A stretch of 64,000 nt of DNA from Deltaproteobacteria bacterium (GCA_026995935.1 JALWNK010000063.1:22228-86227), one strand, 5' to 3'; shown: positions 8,366 through 18,709, counted from the first letter of the stretch. Program-made: numbers and translations. Notes: generated by a model from the sequence alone, not told the origin.

Positions 8366-9745
8366 GTGAAGACCTTTGAAGTAAAGAGGCTCAAGCGGGA
8401 TCAGTATCGTATCCCGCCCCAAAATATTGAGGCGGAGCAGTGCGTCCTTGGTGGCATACTTATTGAGGCAGGTGCCCTCCTCAAGGTCATTGAGATACTT
8501 GAACCAGATGACTTCTACAAGGAAAGCCACGCCATCATCTATTCCGCCATCATAGATCTGTTTGACAGGAATGAGCCACAGGACCTTGTGACCGTACACA
8601 ACGAGCTTAAGCGCCGCGGGCAGCTTGAGGCCGTGGGCGGGGCCGTTTATCTGGCCGAGCTGACCGAGACGGTTCCCGTTGCCTCCAACATCGATTACTA
8701 TGCGAGAATCGTTCGGGATAAGGCAATACTCAGGCGGTTAATCAACAAAAGCTCAGATATCGTCTCCATGTGTTACGAGGAGGCCGAGGACGTTGATGAC
8801 ATCCTTGAGTATGCAGAAAGTACCATCTTTGAACTCTCCCAGGCCAAGATAAAACAGTCCTTCCACAGGCTAAAGGACGTACTCAAGGACAGTATCAAAA
8901 AGGTGGAAGACCTCTATGAAAAGCACGAGCTTATTACTGGGGTCCCATCCGGTTTTACTGACCTTGACAATCTTACCGCAGGATTTCAGCCCTCTGACCT
9001 TATAATAGTGGCAGGAAGACCCTCCATGGGTAAGACGGCCTTTGCCCTCAATATTGCCCAGCACGCCGCTGTGGACAACAACATCCCCACGGCTATATTC
9101 TCCCTTGAAATGTCAAAGGAGCAGCTCGCCTTGAGGATGCTCTGTTCAGAGGCAATGGTTGATGCCCACAAGGTGCGTACAGGTTTTCTTGGAAGGGAAG
9201 ACTGGCCAAGGCTCATAAACGCCGCTGGCAATCTCTCCAGGGCTCCCCTGTTTATAGATGACACGCCGGCCTTGAGTGTCCTTGAGATGAGGGCCAAGGC
9301 AAGGAGGTTGAAGAGTGATCAGGGGATAGGGTTGGTTATTGTTGACTATCTCCAGCTCATGCAGGGAAGGAGCGGAAGTGAGCGCAGGGAACAGGAGATA
9401 TCAGAGATTTCAAGGTCTTTAAAGGCCATGGCCAAGGAGCTGAATGTGCCTGTAATAGCCCTTTCCCAGTTAAACAGAAAGGTTGAGGACAGGCCAAACA
9501 AGCGTCCCCAGATGTCCGATCTCAGGGAGTCTGGCGCAATAGAACAGGATGCGGATGTCATCGCCTTTATTTACAGGGACGAGGTATACAACAGGGACGA
9601 GAACAATCCCCGCCGGGGAAAGGCCGAAATAATAGTGGCCAAACAGAGGAACGGGCCAACAGGCACCGTGGTCCTGGCCTTTGTTGGGAAGTACTCAACC
9701 TTTGGAAACCTTGCAGACGAAGAGCAGACGCCAGATATTACTTGA
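8366..9745 (+). CDS. dnaB: replicative DNA helicase DnaB
   Basis: A 459-residue helicase. The N-terminal domain starts with PPQNIEAEQCVLGGILI and binds primase; a linker near residues 150-185 leads to the RecA-like motor with Walker A GRPSMGKTAF near residue 218, Walker B LVIVDYLQLM and the arginine-containing DLRESGAIEQDAD. It unwinds DNA at the replication fork as a hexamer. There is no intein. The start is a GTG 12 bases after rplI; a nearby ATG at 8355 runs into a stop after four codons, so GTG is preferred despite a weak ribosome site. The 3' end overlaps the start region of rsmG. Confidence 0.97.
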   Translation: MKTFEVKRLKRDQYRIPPQNIEAEQCVLGGILIEAGALLKVIEILEPDDFYKESHAIIYSAIIDLFDRNEPQDLVTVHNELKRRGQLEAVGGAVYLAELTETVPVASNIDYYARIVRDKAILRRLINKSSDIVSMCYEEAEDVDDILEYAESTIFELSQAKIKQSFHRLKDVLKDSIKKVEDLYEKHELITGVPSGFTDLDNLTAGFQPSDLIIVAGRPSMGKTAFALNIAQHAAVDNNIPTAIFSLEMSKEQLALRMLCSEAMVDAHKVRTGFLGREDWPRLINAAGNLSRAPLFIDDTPALSVLEMRAKARRLKSDQGIGLVIVDYLQLMQGRSGSERREQEISEISRSLKAMAKELNVPVIALSQLNRKVEDRPNKRPQMSDLRESGAIEQDADVIAFIYRDEVYNRDENNPRRGKAEIIVAKQRNGPTGTVVLAFVGKYSTFGNLADEEQTPDIT

Positions 9746-10400
9746 GGCCATAAGGACCGTTACAGGGGCCTTTGGCCTTCCCCTTAGCCCCAATCAGGAA
9801 AGAGATATTCTCACCTACTTTTTGACCCTGCATGACTGGAACAGATCCATAAACCTTACGGGCATCAGGGAGCCGGATCTCCTGGTTTACAAGCACCTTG
9901 GGGACAGCCTGATTTTTGAGATGTTCATGGACGAAAAGACGGAAAGCCTTTTGGATATAGGTACAGGGCAGGGGGTCCCAGGGCTTATTCTGAAAATCAT
10001 CAGGCCTCAGATGTACGTGGTGCTGGCAGAGGCGGTAAAGAAGAAGTGCTCCTTTTTAAATTATGTCTCCTCCCTTTTGAACCTTTCCGGGCTAAAGGTG
10101 GAAGAGGGAAGGCTTGAAAAGGGGGCAAGGCCCAAGGCTATGCCTGAAGGGGGCTTTGAGATGGTGGTTAGTCAGGCAGCAGGTAGTCTCAACTGGCTGC
10201 TTGATCTTTCGGTTAAGCTTTTTTCTGAAAAAGGGAAGATTGCCTCCCTTAAAGGGCCTTCTGTTAAGGGGGAAATTGACGCAATAAAGAGGCGTGCAGA
10301 GGGGCTTGGACTACAGGTGGTGGTAAGGGAGACGCTCCTGCCGGTGCTGAACCATGAAAGGGTCATGGTCCTTTTTGAAAGGGCCCATAATAAATCCTGA
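9681..10400 (+). CDS. rsmG: 16S rRNA (guanine-527-N7) methyltransferase RsmG
   Basis: Up to 239 residues. The signature NLTGIREP, the SAM-binding motif LLDIGTGQGVPGL and the helix KKCSFLNYVSSLLNL identify the GidB/RsmG family, which methylates G527 of 16S rRNA. The start is unclear: only TTG codons (9681, 9684, 9702, 9711) are available before the conserved region, and all lie within the end of dnaB, giving an overlap of 35 to 65 bases. The protein seems complete at its C-terminus. It is the last gene of the rpsF run and converges on glmM. Confidence 0.9.
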   Translation: MLGSTQPLETLQTKSRRQILLEAIRTVTGAFGLPLSPNQERDILTYFLTLHDWNRSINLTGIREPDLLVYKHLGDSLIFEMFMDEKTESLLDIGTGQGVPGLILKIIRPQMYVVLAEAVKKKCSFLNYVSSLLNLSGLKVEEGRLEKGARPKAMPEGGFEMVVSQAAGSLNWLLDLSVKLFSEKGKIASLKGPSVKGEIDAIKRRAEGLGLQVVVRETLLPVLNHERVMVLFERAHNKS

Positions 10401-10437
10401 GACATCCCAAGGGCATCCTGGTTTAAGACAGGATTTA
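10391..10437. repeat. inverted repeat between convergent rsmG and glmM
   Basis: TAAATCCTG (10391-10399, overlapping the rsmG stop) is repeated inverted as CAGGATTTA (10429-10437), a 9-bp stem with a 29-base loop. A smaller alternative hairpin uses ATCCTG at 10415-10420. It may help end transcription from both sides, but there is no clear T-tract on either strand. Confidence 0.4.
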
Positions 10438-10484
10438 AAAGAGCCTGTAACACCCCCAACAACAAATAATTATTTTCCCGGATA

Positions 10485-11843
10485 TTACTGGCCTTGGCAC
10501 GCCTTTTCTATGTGGGCAGACAGTTCCCTTGCAATCTCCTCGATTTCATCCTTGTCTTCACCTTCCACCATCACCCTGATTACAGGTTCAGTTCCAGAAG
10601 GCCTGATCAGTATCCTTCCCCTTGAGCCTAGCCTATCTTCAAGGCTTTTTTGAAGCTTTTCAAGGCCCGGAATCTCCTCGAGGGGCCGTTTTTCAGTAAG
10701 CCGCACGTTATAGAGGACCTGGGGAAAGGTCTCCATTACAGAGGCAAGCTCAGAAAGTGGACGCTTGGTGCGCTGCATGACAGCAAGAAGCTGAAGGGCT
10801 GCAAGGATGCCATCTCCGGTAGTGATGTGGTCCATGAAGATGAGATGTCCTGACTGTTCGCCGCCAAAGTTGTAGCCCTTCTCCCTCATGGTCTCCACCA
10901 CATAGCGGTCTCCCACCTTTGTGCGAACCAGCCTTCCGCCCATTTTTTTAAGGGCCTTTTCAAGCCCCATGTTGCTCATGACCGTGGCAACCACTGTATT
11001 GTAGTTGAGCCTTTTGTTCTCTATCATGTCCTTTGCACAGATGGCCATGATGTGGTCGCCATCCACCACATTTCCCTTTTCATCCACAACAATTACCCGG
11101 TCGCCGTCACCGTCCAGGGCAATGCCCATGTCAGCACCGCTTGTGCGCACGAGCTCCTGCATGAGATCTGGATAGAGTGCCCCGCAGTTCTCGTTTATGT
11201 TGGTTCCGTTGGGTTCAACCCCTATCTTTATCACCTCGGCCCCCAGTTCCTCGAATACGGCAGGGGCTACCTTGTAGGTTGCGCCGTTGGCACAGTCAAG
11301 CACTATCTTGAGTCCATCTAGGGTCAGCTCCTTGGGGAAGGTGTGTTTTGCAAAGACGATGTACCTTCCACGGGCATCATCTATCCTGTATGCCTTACCC
11401 ACGTCTTTTCCGGTGGGCATTTCTCGCTCAAGGGTGGGAGACTCAATGAGCTCTTCTATTCTGGCCTCGACACGATCTGGAAGCTTGAAGCCGTCGTGTG
11501 AAAAGAGCTTTATGCCGTTGTCCTGAAAGGGGTTGTGAGAGGCGGATATCACCACACCTGCATCAGCCCTCATGCTCTCTGTCAAAAAGGCAATGGCTGG
11601 GGTGGGCATCGGGCCAACCAGGAGGACGTCTACCCCCATGGAACAAATACCTGCCGCCAGGGCGTTTTCAAGCATGTAACAAGACAGCCTGGTATCCTTT
11701 CCTATGAGTATTCTGGGGTTTCTGCTTCTTTCATTCTTGAATACGTAGGCCACTGCCCTTCCAAGGTTCATGGCGACGTCTGGGGTCATGGGATAGACAT
11801 TTGCCAGTCCTCTTACACCATCTGTACCAAAAAGACTCCTCAT
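10485..11843 (-). CDS. glmM: phosphoglucosamine mutase
   Basis: A 452-residue alpha-D-phosphohexomutase. The start [14 protein letters not shown], the phosphoserine loop [12 protein letters not shown] (about residue 100), the metal-binding DGDGDR and the C-terminal phosphate-binding [12 protein letters not shown] are all present. GlmM turns glucosamine-6-phosphate into glucosamine-1-phosphate on the way to UDP-GlcNAc for peptidoglycan and lipopolysaccharide. It is the last gene after cdaA-cdaR, overlapping cdaR by four bases. In other bacteria GlmM binds and restrains CdaA, so the linkage makes a functional set coupling c-di-AMP with wall precursor supply. Confidence 0.97.
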   Translation of the reverse strand: MRSLFGTDGVRGLANVYPMTPDVAMNLGRAVAYVFKNERSRNPRILIGKDTRLSCYMLENALAAGICSMGVDVLLVGPMPTPAIAFLTESMRADAGVVISASHNPFQDNGIKLFSHDGFKLPDRVEARIEELIESPTLEREMPTGKDVGKAYRIDDARGRYIVFAKHTFPKELTLDGLKIVLDCANGATYKVAPAVFEELGAEVIKIGVEPNGTNINENCGALYPDLMQELVRTSGADMGIALDGDGDRVIVVDEKGNVVDGDHIMAICAKDMIENKRLNYNTVVATVMSNMGLEKALKKMGGRLVRTKVGDRYVVETMREKGYNFGGEQSGHLIFMDHITTGDGILAALQLLAVMQRTKRPLSELASVMETFPQVLYNVRLTEKRPLEEIPGLEKLQKSLEDRLGSRGRILIRPSGTEPVIRVMVEGEDKDEIEEIARELSAHIEKACQGQ

Positions 11844-12766
11844 CTTATCTTCTCCCTGGAGATTCTCACTTGGACCTTCTTGGGAATGATCTCAAGACAC
11901 TCAAAACCCGTGGGCCCCTGTGCCTTGGGCTCAATCGTGTACCTGCCCGGCTTAAGAGATGTAGCATTGACGCTTACACTGATATCCTCTATACGCAGTT
12001 TGTTCAAGGCAGGAATTTCGCCGCACAGTTTTACTGTTACCTCTGTGGGCCATACAGAGACCTTGTATTGGCCCTGATAGATGCGTACAGGCACATGCCT
12101 GATCCTTCTTGTTCCCTTCTTTGGACGTATGTAAACGGTAACCCTGAATTTGGACGCACCTTCCACGCTGATCCTCAGGTTTCCGATGTCTGGGCTTGAG
12201 ATGGCCGTAAAGGTCTTTCTGGCACCTGTAAGATCAACTGGTAAAAGTTTAAGTTCTTTAATGGAGGCCACCACCTTTGCCGGACCGCTTATCTGGGTGG
12301 CAAGGGGCTGCACCATTACCTTTTCCACCTCGTATCCCTGGGCAGGCTTGTTTCTCAGGACTGGTTTTACCGGGACTGTCTTTCTTAGCAGGGGCTGAAG
12401 TTCTATCTCTATAATGTTTGGTTTTATCCTGAGTACCTTAACACCCCCGGGCAGGGAAAAGTCATCTGCTGCCAGGTGAATGAGCATCTTTCCCGGGGTG
12501 GCATCTCTGAGATCAATGACCTTGGTGAGATTTTGGGCGGCAATGTTCCTTATAATTGATCTTGGCCCGAAGACACGCAGCTGTATGTCCGAGGGGATGT
12601 CATTGGCAATGACCAGATGGGAGGGCAGGTTTATGATTTCAATGGGAACGGAAAGGCCTATCTCTGCCTTTTCCTGCCCTACAACAAATGACCACAGGGT
12701 AATGGAAAAGGCCAGCGCTATGACCTTTAGATGCCAGTCCCTTATGAAGATGTCCCGCCAGTTCAT
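11840..12766 (-). CDS. cdaR: YbbR-domain regulator of c-di-AMP synthase
   Basis: A 308-residue protein with one N-terminal membrane anchor (about residues 13-30, [16 protein letters not shown]) and an extracytoplasmic part made of about three YbbR repeats, recognisable by VPIEIINLP, the V/L-alternating strands and segments such as [15 protein letters not shown]. CdaR proteins bind and modulate the membrane diadenylate cyclase CdaA. It starts directly where cdaA stops and overlaps glmM by four bases, the conserved cdaA-cdaR-glmM order. Its direct effect on the cyclase, activating or inhibiting, cannot be read from sequence. Confidence 0.9.
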   Translation of the reverse strand: MNWRDIFIRDWHLKVIALAFSITLWSFVVGQEKAEIGLSVPIEIINLPSHLVIANDIPSDIQLRVFGPRSIIRNIAAQNLTKVIDLRDATPGKMLIHLAADDFSLPGGVKVLRIKPNIIEIELQPLLRKTVPVKPVLRNKPAQGYEVEKVMVQPLATQISGPAKVVASIKELKLLPVDLTGARKTFTAISSPDIGNLRISVEGASKFRVTVYIRPKKGTRRIRHVPVRIYQGQYKVSVWPTEVTVKLCGEIPALNKLRIEDISVSVNATSLKPGRYTIEPKAQGPTGFECLEIIPKKVQVRISREKIR

Positions 12767-13564
12767 CTACTTTAACCTCGAGTTCCAGCTGGAGCCCTCT
12801 TTTTCTTCCGAAATCGAAAAGCTGTTGTGAAGTATTCTTCTTAGTATACCTGGGCTTATGTCACGAGTTATCCTTCCGGCTATTGCCACGGATATGGCAC
12901 CGGTCTCCTCTGAAACTATTACGGTGACCGCGTCTGTCTGCTCGGTTATGCCGATTCCAGCCCTGTGTCTCGTGCCAAGTCTTCTGCTAATTGCCGGGTT
13001 TGAAGTAAGGGGAAGCACGCATCCAGCCGCTGCAAGCCTTCCCCCCTGTATTATTACAGCCCCGTCGTGCAGGGGGGTACACTTTGCAAATATGGTGTTC
13101 AGGAGCATTCGGCTCACCTCGGCATCTATCTTTGTTCCGGTTTCAATGTACTCGTTCAGGCCAATGGTCCGTTCAAGGACGATGAGCGCCCCTGTCCTGG
13201 TTTGGGAAAGCTCTGAAGCGGCCTTGGCAACCTCTTCCAGGGCGTGAAATGTCTTGACCTTGTACCTGAGAAATGGAGGCTGTCCAAACTGGGTCAGAAC
13301 GCGCCTTATGTCATCCTGAAATACGATTACAACCAGCAAAAAGATGGAGCTAAGGGCTGTACCAAGGAGCCAGTGGAGTGTGTAGAGCTGAAGCTGCTTG
13401 GCGACGAAATAGATGAGGACGATGACCCCCAGCCCCGCTGCCATCTGTACGGCCCTGGTACCCCTGATGAGCACCATGATCCGGTAGATAATAAAGGCCA
13501 CAAGGAGTATATCTACTATGTCCTGCCAGCGCAGAATGGGGAGAAACTGCTGCAGGGCATCCAT
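12767..13564 (-). CDS. cdaA: membrane diadenylate cyclase CdaA
   Basis: A 265-residue protein with three N-terminal transmembrane helices (about residues 15-90) and a DisA_N catalytic domain. The signature LHDGAVII contains the metal-binding DGA, and LGTRHRAGIG contains the RHR that binds ATP. It joins two ATP molecules into cyclic di-AMP at the inner membrane. c-di-AMP is best known from Gram-positive bacteria but CdaA is also widespread in Deltaproteobacteria. The start codon overlaps the folP stop by one base (TAATG), so translation is coupled. No c-di-AMP phosphodiesterase is seen in the window. Confidence 0.95.
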   Translation of the reverse strand: MDALQQFLPILRWQDIVDILLVAFIIYRIMVLIRGTRAVQMAAGLGVIVLIYFVAKQLQLYTLHWLLGTALSSIFLLVVIVFQDDIRRVLTQFGQPPFLRYKVKTFHALEEVAKAASELSQTRTGALIVLERTIGLNEYIETGTKIDAEVSRMLLNTIFAKCTPLHDGAVIIQGGRLAAAGCVLPLTSNPAISRRLGTRHRAGIGITEQTDAVTVIVSEETGAISVAIAGRITRDISPGILRRILHNSFSISEEKEGSSWNSRLK

Positions 13565-14424
13565 TATTCAGATTCCCCTTTCCTGGTTCGTAATGCATGT
13601 GCAACCTTGATGGCGTCCACTACGCAACCTGGTTCATGGACCCTGACGAGCCCTGCTCCATTTAAAACTGCCGCTACCACGGCTCCGCAGGTGGCAATAT
13701 CCCTGTGGCTGGGCGTGGTGTGGCCAGTGATCTCACCTAGAAAGGCCTTTCTGGAAGGGCCAACGAGAACAGGTCTTTGAAGATCAAGGAATGCCTTTAT
13801 GTTATTGATGATGTCCAGGTTGTCCTGGAAGCGCTTTCCAAAGCCGATTCCAGGGTCAAGAATTATCTGCTTCCTGCTTATGCCCTTGCCCATGCAAAAA
13901 TTGATTCTTTCCTTGAAAAAATCGTGTATTTCCCTGATTACGTCATCATAATGGGGATTTAGCTGCATGTCCCTGGGTGTGCCCTTCATATGCATTAGTA
14001 TTACAGGAACGCCCCTTTGTGCCACCAGGTCCGCCATCTTTTCATCAAATCTCAGTGCACTGATGTCGTTTATCACGTCTGCCCCTTCATCAAGGGCGGC
14101 CCTTGCAACCTCTGACTTTGTGGTATCAACCGAAATGGGAATATCAGACAATGACCTTATGGCCCTTACTGCACTAATCACCCTTTCCATCTCCTGATCA
14201 AGGGGAACAGGTTCAGAAAAGGGGCGGGATGATTCACCTCCCACGTCAATTATGTGGGCTCCATCTGAGATGAGTCTTGTACACTGGGCTGTTATGGCCT
14301 CTTTACTAAGAAAGCGGCCACCGTCTGAAAAGGAGTCAGGGGTCACATTGAGGACCCCCATTACAATGGTCTGTTTTTCGGGATTTAGGTCAACATGTCG
14401 GCATCTTATGGCATGATTGGTCAT
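13564..14424 (-). CDS. folP: dihydropteroate synthase
   Basis: A 286-residue enzyme of folate synthesis that joins p-aminobenzoate to the pterin pyrophosphate. Visible signatures are MGVLNVTPDSFSDGG, IIDVGGESSRPF, the VSVDTTKSEVA strand and DPGIGFGKRF. The barrel appears complete. Its start overlaps the ftsH stop (ATGA) and its stop overlaps the cdaA start, so it is embedded in the run. The ftsH-folP-cdaA order is common in Deltaproteobacteria, with no obvious functional link between folate and c-di-AMP. Confidence 0.96.
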   Translation of the reverse strand: MTNHAIRCRHVDLNPEKQTIVMGVLNVTPDSFSDGGRFLSKEAITAQCTRLISDGAHIIDVGGESSRPFSEPVPLDQEMERVISAVRAIRSLSDIPISVDTTKSEVARAALDEGADVINDISALRFDEKMADLVAQRGVPVILMHMKGTPRDMQLNPHYDDVIREIHDFFKERINFCMGKGISRKQIILDPGIGFGKRFQDNLDIINNIKAFLDLQRPVLVGPSRKAFLGEITGHTTPSHRDIATCGAVVAAVLNGAGLVRVHEPGCVVDAIKVAHALRTRKGESE

Positions 14425-16274
14425 TTATCAGAAGGACCGTCGCTTTCCTCTTCTTTTTCTGTTTCTGCATTCTCTTCTTTTTTTCGACACCTGGAAAGGA
14501 TTTCGTCAATATCCTTGGCGTCAAGGGTCTCATTTTCAAGAAGTGCCCGGGCGATCTGGTGGAGGCATTCAATGTTTTCCGTAAGCAGTTTCTTGGTCTT
14601 GTTGTAGGTCTCGGTAACGATTTTTTCGATTGCCTTGTCTATCTTTTGGGCAGTTGCCTCGCTGTATTCGCGCACGTGTCCAAAATCCTTGCCGAGAAAC
14701 ACCTCGTCATTTTGTTTTTGGAAGGCAACAGGCCCTATGTCATCACTCATGCCCCACTCGCAAACCATCTTTCTTGCAAGGGAGGAGACGCGCTCTATGT
14801 CATTTCCCGCCCCTGTGGTGTAGTCATGGAATATGATTTCCTCGGCCACCCTGCCTCCCAAGAGTATGGCCAGGTTGTTCATCAGGTAAGAACGGGGGTA
14901 GGTGTGCCTTTCATCCTCGGGAAGCTGCTGGGTAAGACCAAGGGCCCTGCCTCTCGGGATTATAGTCACCTTGTGCACTGGGTCTGTTCCAGGCAGGAGC
15001 TTTGCAATCAGGCAGTGGCCAGCCTCATGGTAGGCAGTAATCTTCTTTTCCTGGTCAGACATTATCAGGCTTTTTCTTTCAACACCCATTAGGACCTTGT
15101 CCTTTGCCATCTCAAAGTCCACCATTTCCACTTTGTCCTTGTTGGCCCTGGCGGCAATGAGGGCGGCCTCGTTCACAAGGTTTTCCAGGTCAGCACCTGA
15201 AAAACCAGGTGTTCCCTTGGCAATTATGGATATGTCCACGTCGTCAGCAAGGGGAGTCTTTGCCGCATGCACCTTGAGGATTGCCTCACGACCCTTTACG
15301 TCGGGGACAGGAACCACCACCTGCCTGTCAAAGCGCCCTGGGCGGAGTAGGGCAGGGTCCAGAACGTCTGGCCTGTTGGTTGCAGAGATGACAATTACGC
15401 CCTCAGACGTTTCAAAACCATCCATCTCCACCAGAAGCTGGTTGAGGGTCTGCTCCCTTTCGTCATGTCCGCCTCCAAGGCCCGCACCCCTGTGACGGCC
15501 AACGGCATCAATCTCGTCTATGAATATGATGCATGGCGCATGTTTTTTTGCCTGAAGAAATAGGTCACGTACCCGGGATGCACCAACACCAACGAACATT
15601 TCTACGAAGTCTGACCCGCTAATGCTGAAAAAGGGAACCCCTGCCTCTCCTGCAATGGCCTTTGCCAGCAAGGTCTTACCAGTTCCCGGAGGCCCAACAA
15701 GGAGTACGCCCTTTGGAATCCTCCCTCCAAGCTTTGTAAATTTTTTAGGATCCTTAAGGAAATCTATGACTTCGCTCAGCTCCTCCTTGGCCTCGTCAAC
15801 GCCTGCAACGTCCTTGAAGGTCACGTTGATATTCTGGCCATTAAGCATCTTGGCCTTACTTCGCCCAAAGGACATGGCCCGGCCGCCCCCAGTCTGCATC
15901 TGGCGCATGAAGAATATCCAGACGCCAATGAGCAAGAGCATGGGGAACCACGAAATGAGGAGGGTGAGATACCAGGGGGTCTCCTCCACGGGCTTGACCT
16001 GTATTATTACCCCCTTTTTCTTGAGTTCAGGAATGAGGTCTTGATCTTGAAAGGGTATGGCCGTATGAAATTTTTTCTGGTTTTCAAAGACCCCTTCTAC
16101 CTTCTCGTTTTGTATGATGACCTTGGCCACCTTGCCCTTTTCAACATAATTCAGAAAGTCGCTGTAGGTTATCTCCTGAACATTGGCCTGGGGCTTGTTG
16201 AAAAGGTTGAATAAAAATACGACAACAAGGCCTATTACAAGCCAGAGGCTGAGATTTTTATAAAATGTATTCAA
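14421..16274 (-). CDS. ftsH: membrane-bound ATP-dependent zinc protease FtsH
   Basis: A 617-residue FtsH. Two N-terminal transmembrane helices (about residues 7-25 and 105-125) flank a small periplasmic domain. The AAA+ module has Walker [11 protein letters not shown] near residue 195 and the second region of homology [10 protein letters not shown]; the M41 protease domain has HEAGH near residue 415. It extracts and degrades membrane and regulatory proteins. The C-terminus is charged ([17 protein letters not shown]). A good GGAGG precedes the ATG. It follows tilS by about 150 bases on the same strand, the usual tilS-ftsH order; an inverted repeat lies in that gap. Confidence 0.97.
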   Translation of the reverse strand: MNTFYKNLSLWLVIGLVVVFLFNLFNKPQANVQEITYSDFLNYVEKGKVAKVIIQNEKVEGVFENQKKFHTAIPFQDQDLIPELKKKGVIIQVKPVEETPWYLTLLISWFPMLLLIGVWIFFMRQMQTGGGRAMSFGRSKAKMLNGQNINVTFKDVAGVDEAKEELSEVIDFLKDPKKFTKLGGRIPKGVLLVGPPGTGKTLLAKAIAGEAGVPFFSISGSDFVEMFVGVGASRVRDLFLQAKKHAPCIIFIDEIDAVGRHRGAGLGGGHDEREQTLNQLLVEMDGFETSEGVIVISATNRPDVLDPALLRPGRFDRQVVVPVPDVKGREAILKVHAAKTPLADDVDISIIAKGTPGFSGADLENLVNEAALIAARANKDKVEMVDFEMAKDKVLMGVERKSLIMSDQEKKITAYHEAGHCLIAKLLPGTDPVHKVTIIPRGRALGLTQQLPEDERHTYPRSYLMNNLAILLGGRVAEEIIFHDYTTGAGNDIERVSSLARKMVCEWGMSDDIGPVAFQKQNDEVFLGKDFGHVREYSEATAQKIDKAIEKIVTETYNKTKKLLTENIECLHQIARALLENETLDAKDIDEILSRCRKKEENAETEKEEESDGPSDK

Positions 16275-16365
16275 ATACGTTCCTCCAATTTCAATTAAAT
16301 TATGCTGTTGGATTTATTGATTTTTAGAAGTTAATTCAAACTCTTTTGAGAAAAAACCAATCTTG

Positions 16366-16393
16366 GCATTCATTTATTAAATTAACTGAATGC
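16366..16393. repeat. inverted repeat upstream of ftsH
   Basis: GCATTCA (16366-16372) and TGAATGC (16387-16393) form a 7-bp inverted repeat around an AT-only 14-base centre, in the 154-base gap between tilS and ftsH. Read on the minus strand it is followed some 15 bases later by a run of T, so it could be a weak terminator after tilS or an operator for ftsH. Rest of the gap is AT-rich with possible promoter-like TTGCAT and TAATTT elements on the minus strand. Confidence 0.35.
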
Positions 16394-16428
16394 TCAATAT
16401 AAATGCAACTAAAAAAGCAAGCTGGCAG

Positions 16429-18003
16429 TTAACTGCGGTAAAAATTTTCCCTTGTGTCTTTTATTAGTAAAAATAGTGTTTTCAGTAGCCCTTTTGGCTC
16501 CCAGTGGATTTTGAGGGCACGCGAGCCTTTTACCCTGAACGGATGTGCAACCTCTAGTCCGCAAACACCTGCTATTTCATTGTCCTTTACAAGAACTGGG
16601 ACAAAATCGCGCAGGATTTTAGGAACATGTCTTCCCATAAGAAAGTCTTTTAGCTTTACGGGCTTGTCAAAACCCAGGGGAAAGAACCTGTCTCCAGGCA
16701 TCCTTAGCCTGACCAGTAGGGGCATAAGATCATCTTCATACCCGAGATAGATGGGCCTTGGGTAACCTGGAGAGGATATATCCCCTGAAACAGCCTGTTT
16801 CATGGGAGAATAATCCGTTTCTTCTACTCTAATCACTCCGAGACAGGGGCCAAGGTCTATGTTTGCCGGGCCATCTATTTGTGGGCAAGGATCCAGGCTG
16901 CATTGGGATTTTAGTTCCTTTAGAAAATCAGTGGAGATAAGTAAACGATTATAAATGCGAACAGCCAAAAAACCACTGGGAAGCCTGTAGAAAGACGATG
17001 GATTTTTGCCTCTTAGCAAGTGTTCCATTTTGAGGATGTGGTCAGAGACTATCCTCTCCACGGGCACCCCTGCATCCTTTAATGCCATAAGCAGGGCCCT
17101 TCCAAGAACAGAGTTGGGCTCATCAGCCAGCATCTTGACCCTCAAAATCACCATATTTTCATGGATTTTTTGGCCCTCTCCCTCTTTCCAGCCAAGCCGG
17201 GCCCTTTCATAGGCCTTTCTGGCAAGGGCCATGAGGGCGTCTTCATCCTCTTGAAGCAGCATGGCGGTCCTTGAAAGGCACTTTGAGATGGAAGGGTTAA
17301 AATGTTTCCTTATAACCGGGATGAGAAGCTGTCTCACCCTGTTTCTGGTATATTTGTCTTCAAGGTTTGACGAATCCGTCACAAATGCGATTCCCATAAG
17401 CTTAAGGTGCTCCACCAGCTCCTTTTTCGTTGCGAAAAGAATAGGCCTTATGATGCCGTCATCCCGTCTGACCCTTATACCGGAAAGACCCTGGAGGGAT
17501 GCGCCCCTTATGAATCTGATTATCAACTCTTCTGCCTGGTCATCGGCTGTGTGACCAGTGGCTATGGCATCAATTTGGTTTTCTCTGGCAAGGTCCTTCA
17601 AAAAATCATATCTGAGCCTCCTTGCCGCGTTCTGAATGCCAAGGCCATTTTCCTTGGAGAGTACTTTGACGTCCCCTTTGCCCAAAAAAAAGGGGATACT
17701 GTTTTCCTCGCATATCTTTTTCGAAAATAAGGCATCCCTGTCCGCTTCGGCCCCCCTGAGTCCGTGGTGAAAGTGTGCTGCATAAAGCCGGAACCCGCGC
17801 TTTTTGGACAGGAGAAATAGGAGATTCAGAAGACAGACCGAATCCGGCCCTCCGGAAAGGGCAACCAGGACAGACTCAACCTGGTCGAGGAGCCCGTATC
17901 TTCGGACAAAACCCTTGAATTTTTTAAATATCGGGGAATTTTTTCCCTTGTGCGGATCAAACTTTAAAGGGGAGCGACCGCCCCCACCATTTAGCAGGCT
18001 CAC
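16429..18003 (-). CDS. tilS: tRNA(Ile)-lysidine synthase
   Basis: A 524-residue enzyme of the PP-loop N-type ATP pyrophosphatase family. The ATP-binding motif ALSGGPDSVCLL lies near residue 48, the HHGLRGAEAD and ATGHTADDQAE motifs follow, and the C-terminal TilS substrate-binding domain (about residues 430-500) has MPGDRFFPLG and KLKDFLM. It attaches lysine to C34 of tRNA(Ile)-CAU, changing the codon read from AUG to AUA. The start is a GTG overlapping the stop of the upstream isomerase gene, with GGCGGAGG as ribosome site. The first 30 residues, rich in glycine and lysine, are poorly conserved. Confidence 0.95.
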   Translation of the reverse strand: MSLLNGGGGRSPLKFDPHKGKNSPIFKKFKGFVRRYGLLDQVESVLVALSGGPDSVCLLNLLFLLSKKRGFRLYAAHFHHGLRGAEADRDALFSKKICEENSIPFFLGKGDVKVLSKENGLGIQNAARRLRYDFLKDLARENQIDAIATGHTADDQAEELIIRFIRGASLQGLSGIRVRRDDGIIRPILFATKKELVEHLKLMGIAFVTDSSNLEDKYTRNRVRQLLIPVIRKHFNPSISKCLSRTAMLLQEDEDALMALARKAYERARLGWKEGEGQKIHENMVILRVKMLADEPNSVLGRALLMALKDAGVPVERIVSDHILKMEHLLRGKNPSSFYRLPSGFLAVRIYNRLLISTDFLKELKSQCSLDPCPQIDGPANIDLGPCLGVIRVEETDYSPMKQAVSGDISSPGYPRPIYLGYEDDLMPLLVRLRMPGDRFFPLGFDKPVKLKDFLMGRHVPKILRDFVPVLVKDNEIAGVCGLEVAHPFRVKGSRALKIHWEPKGLLKTLFLLIKDTRENFYRS

Positions 18004-18479
18004 CCTCCGCCTCTGCTGAAGTTGACTGCTCTCAAAATGTCCATGGCAGAGGCTGCGCGAACGGAAAGTATCTGTGCCTTCAGAATGAGCTCCTTTCCTG
18101 CGGCAGGATGGTTAAAATCTGCAACGACACTGTCTTCCCTGATTTCCTTCACCATGAATCTCACTGGCTGACCCTGGGCATTTATCTCTTCATAGAGCTC
18201 CCCCTCTTTAAGGGTTTCTGGCCGTTTTATCTGGGAAAGAGACAGTTCGCTAACAAGGCTTTCGTCCCTTTTGCCAAATCCCTGTTCCGGGGGAATGGAT
18301 ACCTCTACTTCATCTCCTTCTGAAAGTTGAAGTATGGCTTTTTCAAGGGCGGGGATTACAGGTTCCCTGCCATAGAGAAACTCTGTTTTGAAGACCCTGG
18401 AAAGCTCGGGCGGGGTTATACCGTCTTTTACCTGAAGCATATATTGGATCTGGACAACTGTATCGTTTTCTACCTTCAT
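18000..18479 (-). CDS. slyD: FKBP-type peptidyl-prolyl isomerase, SlyD-like
   Basis: A 159-residue protein from the ATG at 18479, which has TAGGAG upstream; a longer frame adds 15 residues without a ribosome site. The FKBP core is split by the insert-in-flap domain (about residues 70-120) in the SlyD manner: the opening VVQIQYMLQVKDG, the segment PVIPALEKAILQLSEGDE, the PEQGFGKRD loop and the return strand VVADFNHPAAGK are typical. It speeds proline isomerisation and holds folding proteins. The histidine- and cysteine-rich metal tail of E. coli SlyD is absent; the protein ends in SRGGG. It is the first gene of the long minus-strand run toward glmM. Confidence 0.9.
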   Translation of the reverse strand: MKVENDTVVQIQYMLQVKDGITPPELSRVFKTEFLYGREPVIPALEKAILQLSEGDEVEVSIPPEQGFGKRDESLVSELSLSQIKRPETLKEGELYEEINAQGQPVRFMVKEIREDSVVADFNHPAAGKELILKAQILSVRAASAMDILRAVNFSRGGG

Positions 18480-18567
18480 CCTGTTACTCCTAATTATATA
18501 AAGAAATGATGCATTATAACCCAAATGAAAAGTTTCTTAAAGCCATTTCCGCAAAGGGGCCTCATGC

Positions 18568-18596
18568 TTTACAATAATTTAAAAACTGATTATACA
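18568..18596 (+). promoter_or_regulatory. promoter of tRNA-Arg
   Basis: TTTACA (18568-18573) and TATACA (18591-18596) are separated by exactly 17 bases, a strong sigma-70-type match. The start of transcription would fall near 18603, about 15 bases before the mature tRNA. Confidence 0.65.
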
Positions 18597-18617
18597 GAGG
18601 CCTGGACTTTTTGTCAG

Positions 18618-18694
<77 letters not shown>

Positions 18695-18709
18695 AGCTTT
18701 GCCTTGACA

